Below are positions 17,833 through 25,463 of a stretch of DNA of 64,000 bases, in pieces (position 1 is the first letter of the stretch; each line of letters opens with the position of its first letter). The DNA comes from Pseudomonas sp. MM211 (lineage in GTDB: Bacteria; Pseudomonadota; Gammaproteobacteria; Pseudomonadales; Pseudomonadaceae): contig NZ_CP081942.1 in assembly GCF_020386635.1 (NCBI RefSeq), positions 1,674,001-1,738,000 of the forward strand, written 5' to 3'. The notes under the pieces are model-generated. The model made no database searches and had not been told where the DNA came from. It worked only from the letters and a program-made list of their open reading frames with translations. A program made the translations under genes and the position numbers.

Positions 17833-19995
17833 TCAGTTGAAGCTGTAAGACACCCCGACGAAGGCGCCAAAACCGTCGCCCGGCGTGGAGCGAGCGGCGT
17901 CTGCGCCGTTGTCGTTGTAGCCCGGCGTGACGGTGGCGGCGTAGCGCTTGTCGGTCAGGTTGCGCAAGTCCAGCCAGGTCTGCCAGTCATCTTTCGGCGA
18001 GGCGTAACCCAGGGTCGCGCCGAAGATGGCGTAGGCATCGGCGTAGTAGGAGTTGGCGTAATCCACGGCAACCTTCGAGGCGTACTGGGTGTTGAGCCCG
18101 GCGTAGAAACCGCTCGGGTGGCTGTAGCGCAGCTCGGCCTGGTAGTAATGACGCGGCAGGCCGGGCAGTCGGTTATCGCCGTAGGTGTCGTCGTCGCGGT
18201 AGTGGAAATCGCTGAAGGTATACGTCTGGCGCAAGGCCAGATCACCGGCTGCGCCGCCTTGCCACAGCGGGCTGTCGAGGCCCAACTCGATGCCCTGGTG
18301 GACGGTGGGGCTGGCGTTGGATTCGGAAGGAGGAACGCCGGGCGTGATTTCCACGGTCAGCAGCTCATGACGCACCAGCGAGTAGTAATAGGCCATATCC
18401 CACTGACCCAGCACGGAGTCGCCGCGCCCGCCAACTTCGAAGGTGGTGGCGGTCTGGTTATCCATCGAGATCGGCGCGCGCTGGCGAGCGCTGTACGGCT
18501 GGTTGCTGGCCGGGAAACGCAGCGGCGAACTCCAGAGCATCGACCAGGCGTGGGGCGGTTCGACGGAGCGGCTGATATTGCCGTACAGCTGCACCTCGGG
18601 GTTGAGCTGATAGCGCAGGCCGATGCGCGGTGCGTAATCCCAGGTGTGTTCGCTGAGCGTGTCGTCGGTGGCCGGCCAGGTCACCTCGACCTGACGGCGG
18701 GTATAGATCAGCGCCAAACCGGTGGTCAGCCACAGATCGGGCACCAGCTCGGTTTCGTTGCTGGCGTGCAGCACGTTGTCCGAGCCCAGGTGTTCATAGG
18801 CGCGCATCAGGGTGCCGGCTGGGTAGTCGGTGCCACCGACGCTGATTGGTAGCGCGGCATTTTCCTTGGACTTGCTGCTTGGCAGATTGGTGGTGCTGCG
18901 AAAGCCGATGGTGGTGTTGCTGTCGAGCCCGAACAGGGTGTGGCGGCGGTTGTAGTTCAGGGTGCCACTGACGTCGCTGTAATCCACACGCACCCGGTAG
19001 GTGTTGCCGTTGGGCGAGCTGTTCTCGACGATATCCATCGGGTAGTGGTGATAGGCCAGGCCGGCTACCAGGGTGGAGTCGTCGTCGATCTGCCAGGTGG
19101 TCTTGTTGGCCAGCCAGGTGCTGCCGGGTTGGTCGCGGTGCGCGTCGATGCGCAGGTTGTTGGCGGCGGCAGCCCGTGGGGCGTGCTTGATCTGCGCTTT
19201 GGTCAGGCGGCCGGGGACGTCATGCTCTGTTTCCCGATAACGCAGGTAGAAGCGCGTTTCCAGGTTGTCGTTGAGGCGATAACCAACGTTCGCGGCCACG
19301 CCCTTGCCTTTGCCCGAGGCATGATCCTGATAACCGTCGTAATGGCTGTCGGTGAGGTTGATGTAGTAATCGAAATCGCCCAGCACCTGACCGGAGCTGA
19401 TGCTGCGTTTCTGGTAACCGTGGCTGCCGGCTTCGTAACGCAGCTGCAGCTTGTCGGCATCGCGGCCGGTGCGGGTGATGTAGTCGATGGCGCCGCCCAG
19501 GGCCAGCGAGCCTTTGTCGAACCCATTGGCGCCGCGCAGCACTTCGGCGCGGCTTATCCACAGCGGTTCCAGCAGCTCATAAGGCGTGCCGCCCGAGCCG
19601 GTCAGCGGCAAACCGTCGAGCATGATGTGGTTGCCGGAGGCGTGAGAGCCGGTGCCGCGATTGATGCCCGAGCCGCGGATGGCGATCTTGATGCCCTCGT
19701 TGCCAGGCGACTGCGCGTACACGCCCGGCTGGTAGGCCAGCACATCCTGGTTGCCGGCCACACGGCCCTGCTCGACGCGCTGCATGTCCACCAGGTTGGT
19801 GCCACCCGGTACCTGTTTGAGCTGCTCTTCGGCCGCCTGCTGCTCGGTCAGCACCTGGCCGGTCACCCGCACGCCTTCCAGTTGCACGGTGCCCGGCCTG
19901 GTTTCGGCATGGGCGGCAGGAAGTGCCGCGCAGGTCAGCAGGCTGGCGGCCAGCAGGTGGCGAGGGCGCAGGGCGTACGGGGGCAGGCAAGGCAT
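17833..19995 (-). CDS. TonB-dependent receptor without signalling domain
   Basis: Outer-membrane importer of 720 residues. A signal peptide (HLLAASLLTCAALPAAHA, cleaved near residue 30) is followed almost at once by a TonB-box-like GVRVTGQVL and the plug (GTNLVDMQRV, IAIRGSGINRGTGS, AEVLRGANGFDKGSLALGGA). There is no STN domain, so it cannot signal through FecR. The barrel ends VGVSYSFN. ATG 19995 has GGAGAA upstream; the reading frame further out is not protein-like. It lies upstream of sigma/FecR set 2 on the same strand but is separated by a terminator and operator. The plug resembles FecA/ferric-citrate-type or siderophore receptors; substrate unknown. Confidence 0.88.
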   Translation of the reverse strand: MPCLPPYALRPRHLLAASLLTCAALPAAHAETRPGTVQLEGVRVTGQVLTEQQAAEEQLKQVPGGTNLVDMQRVEQGRVAGNQDVLAYQPGVYAQSPGNEGIKIAIRGSGINRGTGSHASGNHIMLDGLPLTGSGGTPYELLEPLWISRAEVLRGANGFDKGSLALGGAIDYITRTGRDADKLQLRYEAGSHGYQKRSISSGQVLGDFDYYINLTDSHYDGYQDHASGKGKGVAANVGYRLNDNLETRFYLRYRETEHDVPGRLTKAQIKHAPRAAAANNLRIDAHRDQPGSTWLANKTTWQIDDDSTLVAGLAYHHYPMDIVENSSPNGNTYRVRVDYSDVSGTLNYNRRHTLFGLDSNTTIGFRSTTNLPSSKSKENAALPISVGGTDYPAGTLMRAYEHLGSDNVLHASNETELVPDLWLTTGLALIYTRRQVEVTWPATDDTLSEHTWDYAPRIGLRYQLNPEVQLYGNISRSVEPPHAWSMLWSSPLRFPASNQPYSARQRAPISMDNQTATTFEVGGRGDSVLGQWDMAYYYSLVRHELLTVEITPGVPPSESNASPTVHQGIELGLDSPLWQGGAAGDLALRQTYTFSDFHYRDDDTYGDNRLPGLPRHYYQAELRYSHPSGFYAGLNTQYASKVAVDYANSYYADAYAIFGATLGYASPKDDWQTWLDLRNLTDKRYAATVTPGYNDNGADAARSTPGDGFGAFVGVSYSFN

Positions 19996-20194
19996 TCGGC
20001 AGGTTCTCCGTGGAGCGGTATTTGGGATAGCGCGGGGTAGGACGGCGCCCGCGTGTGCCAGGCCACTTCTGCACCTCGTCCGATCACGCGCACGGTGCGC
20101 GATAACTGAAGAACTTAAAGCGTGTTCACGATCTTTTTTAGGCGACATAAAGCGACTGCTAAAAGGTAAAAACGGCCATTCGTTGAACACTTTT

Positions 20195-20263
20195 GTGGGA
20201 GAGGCTTTAGCCTCGATTTTGCCTGGATAGGCTTACAAGGCTCGAGGCTAAAGCCTCTCCCAC
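20195..20263. repeat. REPIN: inverted pair of REP sequences
   Basis: Two perfectly complementary 22-base REP units (20195-20216 and 20242-20263) begin GTGGGAGAGGCTTTAGCC and its complement, enclosing 25 bases. The GTGGGAG...GGCTTTAGCC form is the classic pseudomonad REP. Such pairs are mobilised by a REP-associated tyrosine transposase elsewhere in the genome. Confidence 0.92.
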
Positions 20264-20399
20264 GGGCTGGTATCGCCACTTTGCAGGCAAAGCGCCGACA
20301 TCGAGCAGACTAAGGCACAACGCCACAGCGACAGCCTGTCGCGCGGCATCCGGCCACGCTGGTAAGTGGCACCGCAAGGCGTAATCTGAAACCGATCCA

Positions 20400-20413
20400 T
20401 TGATCCAGATCAA
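20400..20413. promoter_or_regulatory. ANR (FNR-type) box upstream of cioA
   Basis: TTGATCCAGATCAA is a perfect match to TTGATnnnnATCAA. It is 81 bases before the cioA start. A weak promoter, TTGGCT-N18-TACAAG, can be drawn at 20427-20456, which would place the box upstream of the -35 element. In P. aeruginosa ANR lowers cioAB expression at low oxygen; the same is inferred here. Confidence 0.85.
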
Positions 20414-20494
20414 GGCGCCTTTCGCCTTGGCTGTTGGCGTCTGCAATCACTACAAGAATTCGATAACCGATAACTTTGATCGAGGGGCACGTCC

Positions 20495-21940
20495 ATGTTC
20501 GGCCTAGAGGCTTTGGATCTCGCGCGCATCCAGTTCGCCTTCACCATCTCCTTCCACATCATCTTTCCGGCCATCACCATCGGCCTGGCCAGCTACCTGG
20601 CGGTGCTCGAAGGGCTGTGGCTGAAGACCGGCGAAACGGTGTACCGCGACCTCTACCATTTCTGGGCGAAGATCTTCGCCGTCAACTTCGGCATGGGCGT
20701 GGTCTCCGGCCTGGTGATGGCCTACCAGTTCGGTACCAACTGGAGCGCCTTCTCGGATTTCGCCGGTTCGGTCACCGGGCCGCTGCTGGCTTACGAAGTG
20801 CTGACCGCATTCTTCCTCGAGGCGGGCTTTCTCGGCGTCATGCTGTTTGGCTGGAGCCGCGTCGGGCCGGGGCTGCACTTCTTCTCGACGATCATGGTGG
20901 CGATCGGCACGCTGATCTCGACCTTCTGGATTCTCGCCTCCAACAGCTGGATGCAAACGCCCCAGGGCTTCGAGATCGTCGACGGCCGGGTCATTCCCGT
21001 GGATTGGTTTGCCGTGGTGTTCAACCCCTCGTTCCCTTACCGCCTGGCGCACATGGCCACCGCCGCGTTTCTCGCCACCGCGTTCTTCGTCTGCGCGTCG
21101 GCGGCCTGGCACCTGCTGCGAGGGCGCGACACGCCGGCGATGCGCAAGATGTTCTCGATGGCGCTGTGGATGGCCCTGCTGGTCGCCCCGGTACAGGCGG
21201 TGATCGGCGACTTCCACGGCCTCAATACCCTCGAGCATCAACCGGCGAAGATCGCCGCCATCGAGGGTCACTGGGACAACAGCTCCGGTGAGCCGACGCC
21301 GCTGATCCTGTTCGGCTGGCCGGACATGGAGCGCGAGGAAACACGCTTCAAGGTCGAGGTGCCGTACCTGGGCAGCCTGATCCTGACTCACAGCCTCGAC
21401 AAGCAGGTGCCGGCGCTGAAGGAATTCGCCAAGGAGGATCGGCCCAACTCGACCATCGTCTTCTGGTCGTTTCGGGTGATGGTCGCCATGGGCATGCTGA
21501 TGATCCTGGCTGGGCTGTGGAGCCTGTGGCTGCGTTGGCGCGGCAGCCTCTACCAGTCGCGCCCGTTCCTGTATTTCTGCCTGTGGATGGGGCCGTCTGG
21601 CCTGATCGCCATCCTCGCCGGCTGGTTCACCACCGAGATCGGCCGCCAGCCGTGGGTGGTCTATGGGCTGATGCGTACCGCCGATGGCGTGTCGATGCAC
21701 AGCGCGGCGCAACTGGGGATCACCCTGGTGCTGTTTGTGGTCGTCTACTTCGCCGTGTTCGGTGCCGGCATGAGCTACGTGATGCGCCTGGTGCGCAAAG
21801 GGCCGGTCAGCGGCGAAGGCGATCATCAGGATGATGGCGGGCCGGGTACCCGGCACACGCAGTCGCGACCATTGTCCGCGCCGAAGGAAGGCCTGGACGA
21901 CAGCGATTCGATCACCCGCACTGCAACCGGGAGGGTATGA
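20495..21940 (+). CDS. cioA: Cyanide-insensitive bd-type quinol oxidase, subunit I
   Basis: Haem-bearing subunit of the alternative terminal oxidase that takes electrons from quinol to oxygen in the inner membrane. 481 residues. Conserved features include the haem-ligand histidine in FAFTISFHIIFPAIT (about residue 21), the acidic pair in YEVLTAFFLEAGFLG near 100, and the GRQPWVVYG motif near 385 after WFTTEIG. The Q-loop is short, as in the Cio branch. ATG 20495 has GAGGGG upstream. The stop overlaps cioB (ATGA). Cyanide tolerance is inferred from the CioA subfamily, not visible directly. Confidence 0.95.
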   Translation: MFGLEALDLARIQFAFTISFHIIFPAITIGLASYLAVLEGLWLKTGETVYRDLYHFWAKIFAVNFGMGVVSGLVMAYQFGTNWSAFSDFAGSVTGPLLAYEVLTAFFLEAGFLGVMLFGWSRVGPGLHFFSTIMVAIGTLISTFWILASNSWMQTPQGFEIVDGRVIPVDWFAVVFNPSFPYRLAHMATAAFLATAFFVCASAAWHLLRGRDTPAMRKMFSMALWMALLVAPVQAVIGDFHGLNTLEHQPAKIAAIEGHWDNSSGEPTPLILFGWPDMEREETRFKVEVPYLGSLILTHSLDKQVPALKEFAKEDRPNSTIVFWSFRVMVAMGMLMILAGLWSLWLRWRGSLYQSRPFLYFCLWMGPSGLIAILAGWFTTEIGRQPWVVYGLMRTADGVSMHSAAQLGITLVLFVVVYFAVFGAGMSYVMRLVRKGPVSGEGDHQDDGGPGTRHTQSRPLSAPKEGLDDSDSITRTATGRV

Positions 21941-22950
21941 CCATGGGTATCGATCTTTCCGTCATCTGGGCGGTGATCATCGTTTTCGGCGTGATGATGT
22001 ACGTGATCATGGACGGCTTCGACCTGGGCATCGGCATCCTCTTTCCGTTCGTGCCGGACAAGGGCGAACGCGACGTGATGATGAACACCGTGGCGCCGGT
22101 CTGGGACGGTAACGAAACCTGGCTGGTGATGGGCGGTGCCGGGCTGTTCGCCGCCTTCCCGCTGGCCTACTCGGTGGTGCTCAGTGCCTTGTATCTGCCG
22201 TTGATGTTCATGCTGCTGGGCCTGGTGTTTCGCGGCGTGGCCTTCGAGTTTCGCTTCAAGGCCAGGGATCACAAACGGCATATCTGGGACAAGGCCTTCA
22301 TCGGCGGCTCGGTGGCAGCGACCTTCTTTCAGGGCGTGGCGCTGGGGGCTTTCATCGAGGGTATTCCGGTCGAAGGCCGGGCGTTTTCCGGCGGCTCGCT
22401 GGACTGGCTGGCGCCGTTCCCGCTGTTCAGCGGTTTGGGGCTGATCGCCGCCTATGCACTGCTCGGCTGCACCTGGCTGATCATGAAAACCGAAGGGCGC
22501 CTGCAACAACAGATGCACAGGATGGCCCGGCCCCTGGCGCTGCTGTTGCTGGCCGTGATCGGCATCGTCAGCCTGTGGACGCCACTGTCTCAATCGAGCA
22601 TTGCCGAGCGCTGGTTCAGCCTGCCCAACCTGTTCTGGTTCCTGCCCGTGCCGTTGCTGGTGTTGACGACCTTCTTCTACCTGCTGCGCTCGGTGGCCAA
22701 CCACGACAACAGCAAGCCGTTCGTGCTGACCCTGGTGCTCATCTTCCTCGGCTACAGCGGCCTGGGCATCAGCCTGTGGCCGAACATCGTGCCCGGCTCG
22801 CTGACCATCTGGCAGGCCGCAGCGCCCCCGCAGAGCCAGGGCTTCGCCCTGGTCGGCGCACTGTTCATCATTCCGTTCATCCTCGTCTACACCGCCTGGA
22901 GCTACTACGTATTCCGCGGCAAGGTGACGCCTGATCAGGGGTACCACTGA
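21937..22950 (+). CDS. cioB: Cyanide-insensitive bd-type quinol oxidase, subunit II
   Basis: Structural membrane partner of CioA. 337 residues with about eight helices. The N-terminus (VIWAVIIVFGVMMYVIMDGF, then DLGIGILFPFV) is diagnostic of the CydB/CioB family, followed by TVAPVWDGNETWLV. Its start overlaps the cioA stop (ATGA) with GGGAGGG ahead. An ATG two codons later (21943) is also possible. Its own stop overlaps the next small gene (TGATG), so all three are translationally coupled. Confidence 0.96.
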   Translation: MTMGIDLSVIWAVIIVFGVMMYVIMDGFDLGIGILFPFVPDKGERDVMMNTVAPVWDGNETWLVMGGAGLFAAFPLAYSVVLSALYLPLMFMLLGLVFRGVAFEFRFKARDHKRHIWDKAFIGGSVAATFFQGVALGAFIEGIPVEGRAFSGGSLDWLAPFPLFSGLGLIAAYALLGCTWLIMKTEGRLQQQMHRMARPLALLLLAVIGIVSLWTPLSQSSIAERWFSLPNLFWFLPVPLLVLTTFFYLLRSVANHDNSKPFVLTLVLIFLGYSGLGISLWPNIVPGSLTIWQAAAPPQSQGFALVGALFIIPFILVYTAWSYYVFRGKVTPDQGYH

Positions 22951-23093
22951 TGGAAAGATCGACCGAAAAGAAACCACTCTGGCAACGCATCGCCTGGCTG
23001 GCCGGCATCTGGACGGTCAGCGTGCTGAGCCTGGGGCTGGTGTCGTATCTGCTGCGGCTATTCATGAATGCGGCGGGGTTGAGTACGCCGTAA
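22950..23093 (+). CDS. DUF2474 small membrane protein of the Cio oxidase
   Basis: A 47-residue protein starting MERSTEKKPLWQRIAWLAGI, with one membrane helix (WLAGIWTVSVLSLGLVSYLL) and a charged N-terminus. It begins at ATG 22950, overlapping the cioB stop. Size, the LWQRIAWL start, and position directly after subunit II match the DUF2474 family found with bd-type oxidases in proteobacteria. It is a likely accessory subunit comparable in place to CydX. A role in assembly or stability is inferred. The protein is easily missed by length cut-offs. Confidence 0.88.
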   Translation: MERSTEKKPLWQRIAWLAGIWTVSVLSLGLVSYLLRLFMNAAGLSTP

Positions 23094-23110
23094 AGGCACC
23101 CCGTAGGGCT

Positions 23111-23239
23111 GATCGTTCCCACGCTCCGCGTGGTAACGCATCCCGTGGCGCTCCGCGCCGCATTTGTAAGCCGAGTTGACGATGTATCGGACGCAGAGCG
23201 TCCTGCTAAGGCGTTCCCACGCAGAGCGTGGGAACGATC
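23111..23239. repeat. 129-bp element with 23-base terminal inverted repeats
   Basis: The ends 23111-23133 and 23217-23239 are inverted copies (GATCGTTCCCACGCTC...) with one mismatch, and the inside carries smaller palindromes (GTGGCGCTCCGCGCCGC, GGACGCAGAGCGTCC). It has no coding capacity. It is a widespread type of intergenic palindromic element in pseudomonads. Confidence 0.8.
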
Positions 23240-23248
23240 TAAACGGCA

Positions 23249-23505
23249 AACTCGTAGGGTGGATGGCGCTTTATCCATCCACCATGGACTAACCGTGGCT
23301 CGTCATGGGCTGTGCACGTTTGAATGGTGGACAAGCTTCGCGTTGTCCACCCTACATGTCCCGGGCTACTTGCTTTCGGGAGGGGCCAGCTGCGCTCTGG
23401 TAGGGCGTATTAGCCGAAGGCGTAATCCGCCGCATGAAGGCGGCCAGGTTGTTCGCGGTAAACGACGGATTACGCTTCGCTAATCCATCCTACGCTTCTT
23501 ATCCG
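23249..23505. repeat. Cluster of dispersed palindromic repeats before the DUF262 gene
   Basis: Two related palindromes (GTAGGGTGGAT...ATCCATCCAC at 23252-23282 and GGTGGACAAGCTT...GTCCACCCTAC at 23325-23354) are followed by an inverted GTATTAGCCGAAGG / CGGATTACGCTTCG pair spanning 23404-23500. With the element at 23111-23239 they fill nearly the whole 430-base gap between the oxidase operon and the DUF262 gene. No gene is seen in it. Confidence 0.7.
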
Positions 23506-23523
23506 CCTTACCGCGTTGTGCCG

Positions 23524-25152
23524 TCAGGCAATCGACCAAGTCTCTTTCGCCAGCTTAATGAGCCGTTCCTGGCGTGCTTTCAAGGCGTCTTCACTCCATT
23601 CGGACACGTTGCATATTTCTTTGGTCAGGTCGAAGGAGACTTTTTTATCTCTATCCAAGTAGATTTTCTTTTTGCGATCAAAATCGAAGTACTGCGCTTT
23701 ATAGTTTTTACCACCACTCAGCATGGCAAGGTTGCCAAGGCGATGAAGCCAGAGGCCATGGCTCTCAGAGCTGAACCGATCTTTCCAGTATGTATCTTTT
23801 AAAGCCTGCGGCATTACGTGTTCAATGGTCAGCCGACCACTGAATGTCTTTGTGACAGAGTCGTCCTGTGAGGCTTCCTCTAAACGTAAGAGCACCGCTG
23901 CATCAAAAGATTTACCGTAGATCTCACCGCCAAGGAGATTGATAAATTCATCGTTGTTGGCGTGGGTTATAAAAATGCTACCTACCTCCTCAGAGGATTT
24001 TCCGGCTTTGATAGCATTGATTAACTTGAAGTAAGCGGTTAGGCGGGCTGTGTGTCCGAGACGACGTACCCAGTTCTGCATGGTGATTCGTTCCAGCAGA
24101 CTAAGGAATTGCGCTTCGGTCAGATCGTCTACTGGCTGATTCAGGTACGCGAGCAGAGGAGGTATCCATTCGTCGTAGCTAACACGCCAAAGAGCATTAA
24201 GCGCTCTTGCTGATGCTGCATCTTGAAAGTTGATATCCCAGATGCGCATAAAGTTTCTGGCAGAGAGAATGACCTGATCTAGGAAGACAAAAGTGCCGCC
24301 ATTGTGCCCTTCGATGATCGGGCGGTATTCTTCATGCAGAGAACTCCTGGCTTTAGCTGCCATCAGAGAAGTTCTATGATGGCTGAGGAAGCCATCCAGC
24401 AGCTCGATACCCACAATCTCTTCCAACTCCAGCCATCTATCCTCCAGCTCACTGCTGAGGTTCTGTTGGCTGCCTAATTCGCTGAAAAGAGTGTTCTTGA
24501 TTAAGTCTGCATTCGACAGAGACATGCCACGGGCATTGAGCACGTTGAACAGGCGGTAGGCGGACTTTAGTGACTCGGTTTTGACGAAAACTACGTACAC
24601 CTTCATCAGCAAGTAGTTGGCGAAAAGTTTGAGTTTTTGTTGACCTTTTTGCCCTAGGAACGAGTCGATGGCCTCAAGATTTTCTATGATGCGCTGTTGA
24701 GGGGCATTGAGTTTGCTGCGTTCGGCTGGCAGCGGGAAAGGTTGAGAGTCGAGAACATGGCGGCGGAAAAAACTTTGATCTTTACGGCGTAGTAATAGAC
24801 GAGGTGTTTCCGTTTCACCTGTCAGCTCATTACGGGGTAGCACGCGCTTACCCAGCACGGCTTTGGCGGCACTATCTTCAATGTGATCACGCAGGCGAGC
24901 AAGAATGAGGTTGAGAGTCGTCAGACGCTGCTGTCCGTCGACTACTTCGTAGCGTTTACCCTTTTCAATTTCGATGGTGATGAGAGAGCCAATAAAGTAC
25001 TCCTCGTCGCTATTTTCATAAGCCTCCCAGACATCTTCCAGCAGTTGCTGGACATTCTCCACTTTCCACGAGTAAGGGCGCTGGTATGGGGGGATTTCGT
25101 AGCAAATTTGATCGGTGAGAATCTGTCCAACAGTGCTTTCTTCGGCTTTCAT
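23524..25152 (-). CDS. DUF262/DUF1524 GmrSD-like nuclease
   Basis: Protein of 542 residues joining both GmrSD halves. The N-terminal DUF262 (ParB-like NTPase) has IPPYQRPYSW near residue 20, EYFIGSLITIE near 50 and VVDGQQRLTTLNL near 71. The C-terminal DUF1524 HNH-type nuclease has LTIEHVMPQAL near 445 and HRLGNLAMLSGGKNYKAQ near 480. Related proteins are modification-dependent restriction enzymes (GmrSD, BrxU, SspE) that cut modified phage DNA; defence is inferred. It stands alone, is clearly AT-richer than flanking genes and is bordered by clustered repeats, signs of acquisition. ATG 25152 fits the conserved start; the ribosome site is weak. Confidence 0.85.
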   Translation of the reverse strand: MKAEESTVGQILTDQICYEIPPYQRPYSWKVENVQQLLEDVWEAYENSDEEYFIGSLITIEIEKGKRYEVVDGQQRLTTLNLILARLRDHIEDSAAKAVLGKRVLPRNELTGETETPRLLLRRKDQSFFRRHVLDSQPFPLPAERSKLNAPQQRIIENLEAIDSFLGQKGQQKLKLFANYLLMKVYVVFVKTESLKSAYRLFNVLNARGMSLSNADLIKNTLFSELGSQQNLSSELEDRWLELEEIVGIELLDGFLSHHRTSLMAAKARSSLHEEYRPIIEGHNGGTFVFLDQVILSARNFMRIWDINFQDAASARALNALWRVSYDEWIPPLLAYLNQPVDDLTEAQFLSLLERITMQNWVRRLGHTARLTAYFKLINAIKAGKSSEEVGSIFITHANNDEFINLLGGEIYGKSFDAAVLLRLEEASQDDSVTKTFSGRLTIEHVMPQALKDTYWKDRFSSESHGLWLHRLGNLAMLSGGKNYKAQYFDFDRKKKIYLDRDKKVSFDLTKEICNVSEWSEDALKARQERLIKLAKETWSIA

Positions 25153-25463
25153 CTGGTTCCATCCAAGAAATTAAACAGTGTCCTGAGTCCGATTCAGACT
25201 GGGACTCGGATTGTTCCGGTGACTGCATAAAAGCGTATAGGTCTCATGCTACTAAGCCATTGTGCTCGGCATGCGTGTAAGTCGAAATCTGGTGTTGACA
25301 CTAAGCCATCATATCGCCATCTGTCCATGGCAGATGAGCGTATGCAACGGTTAACTATTAGCTCGTCCGCCTCCTTACACATTCAGCCGCGGCGCCCCAC
25401 GGTTGATCCACCATACCCTTAGTTCCCATACTCCCCCTTTGCCACCAGCCAAAGGGAGCCCCG
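25153..25463. other. Divergent region between the DUF262 gene and the tldD-like gene
   Basis: 311 bases without a convincing gene. GAGTCC and GGACTC form a six-base hairpin at about 25183-25205. The DUF262-proximal half is AT-rich like that gene. The tldD-like ribosome site (AGGGAGCC) is at the right end. No tRNA or attachment-site duplication was recognised. Confidence 0.5.

Larger units (their letters stand above)
19996..20494. other. Divergent intergenic region: receptor 3 / cioA
   Basis: 499 bases without a gene. It holds a REPIN (20195-20263), an ANR box (20400-20413) and the cioA ribosome site (GAGGGGCACGTCC before 20495). The receptor-proximal half (20000-20190) must carry the receptor promoter, but no convincing Fur box was seen there. 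Confidence 0.6.

Noticed and set aside
19996..20190. Cobalamin riboswitch or Fur box before receptor 3
   Set aside because: No B12-box-like sequence and no good Fur match found in the receptor-proximal region.
20504..21856. 450-codon open frame antisense to cioA
   Set aside because: Shadow frame rich in His/Arg/Asp; cioA on the other strand is unambiguous.
23111..23505. CRISPR array
   Set aside because: The repeats are inverted, unequal and few, without regular spacers; they are palindromic intergenic elements.
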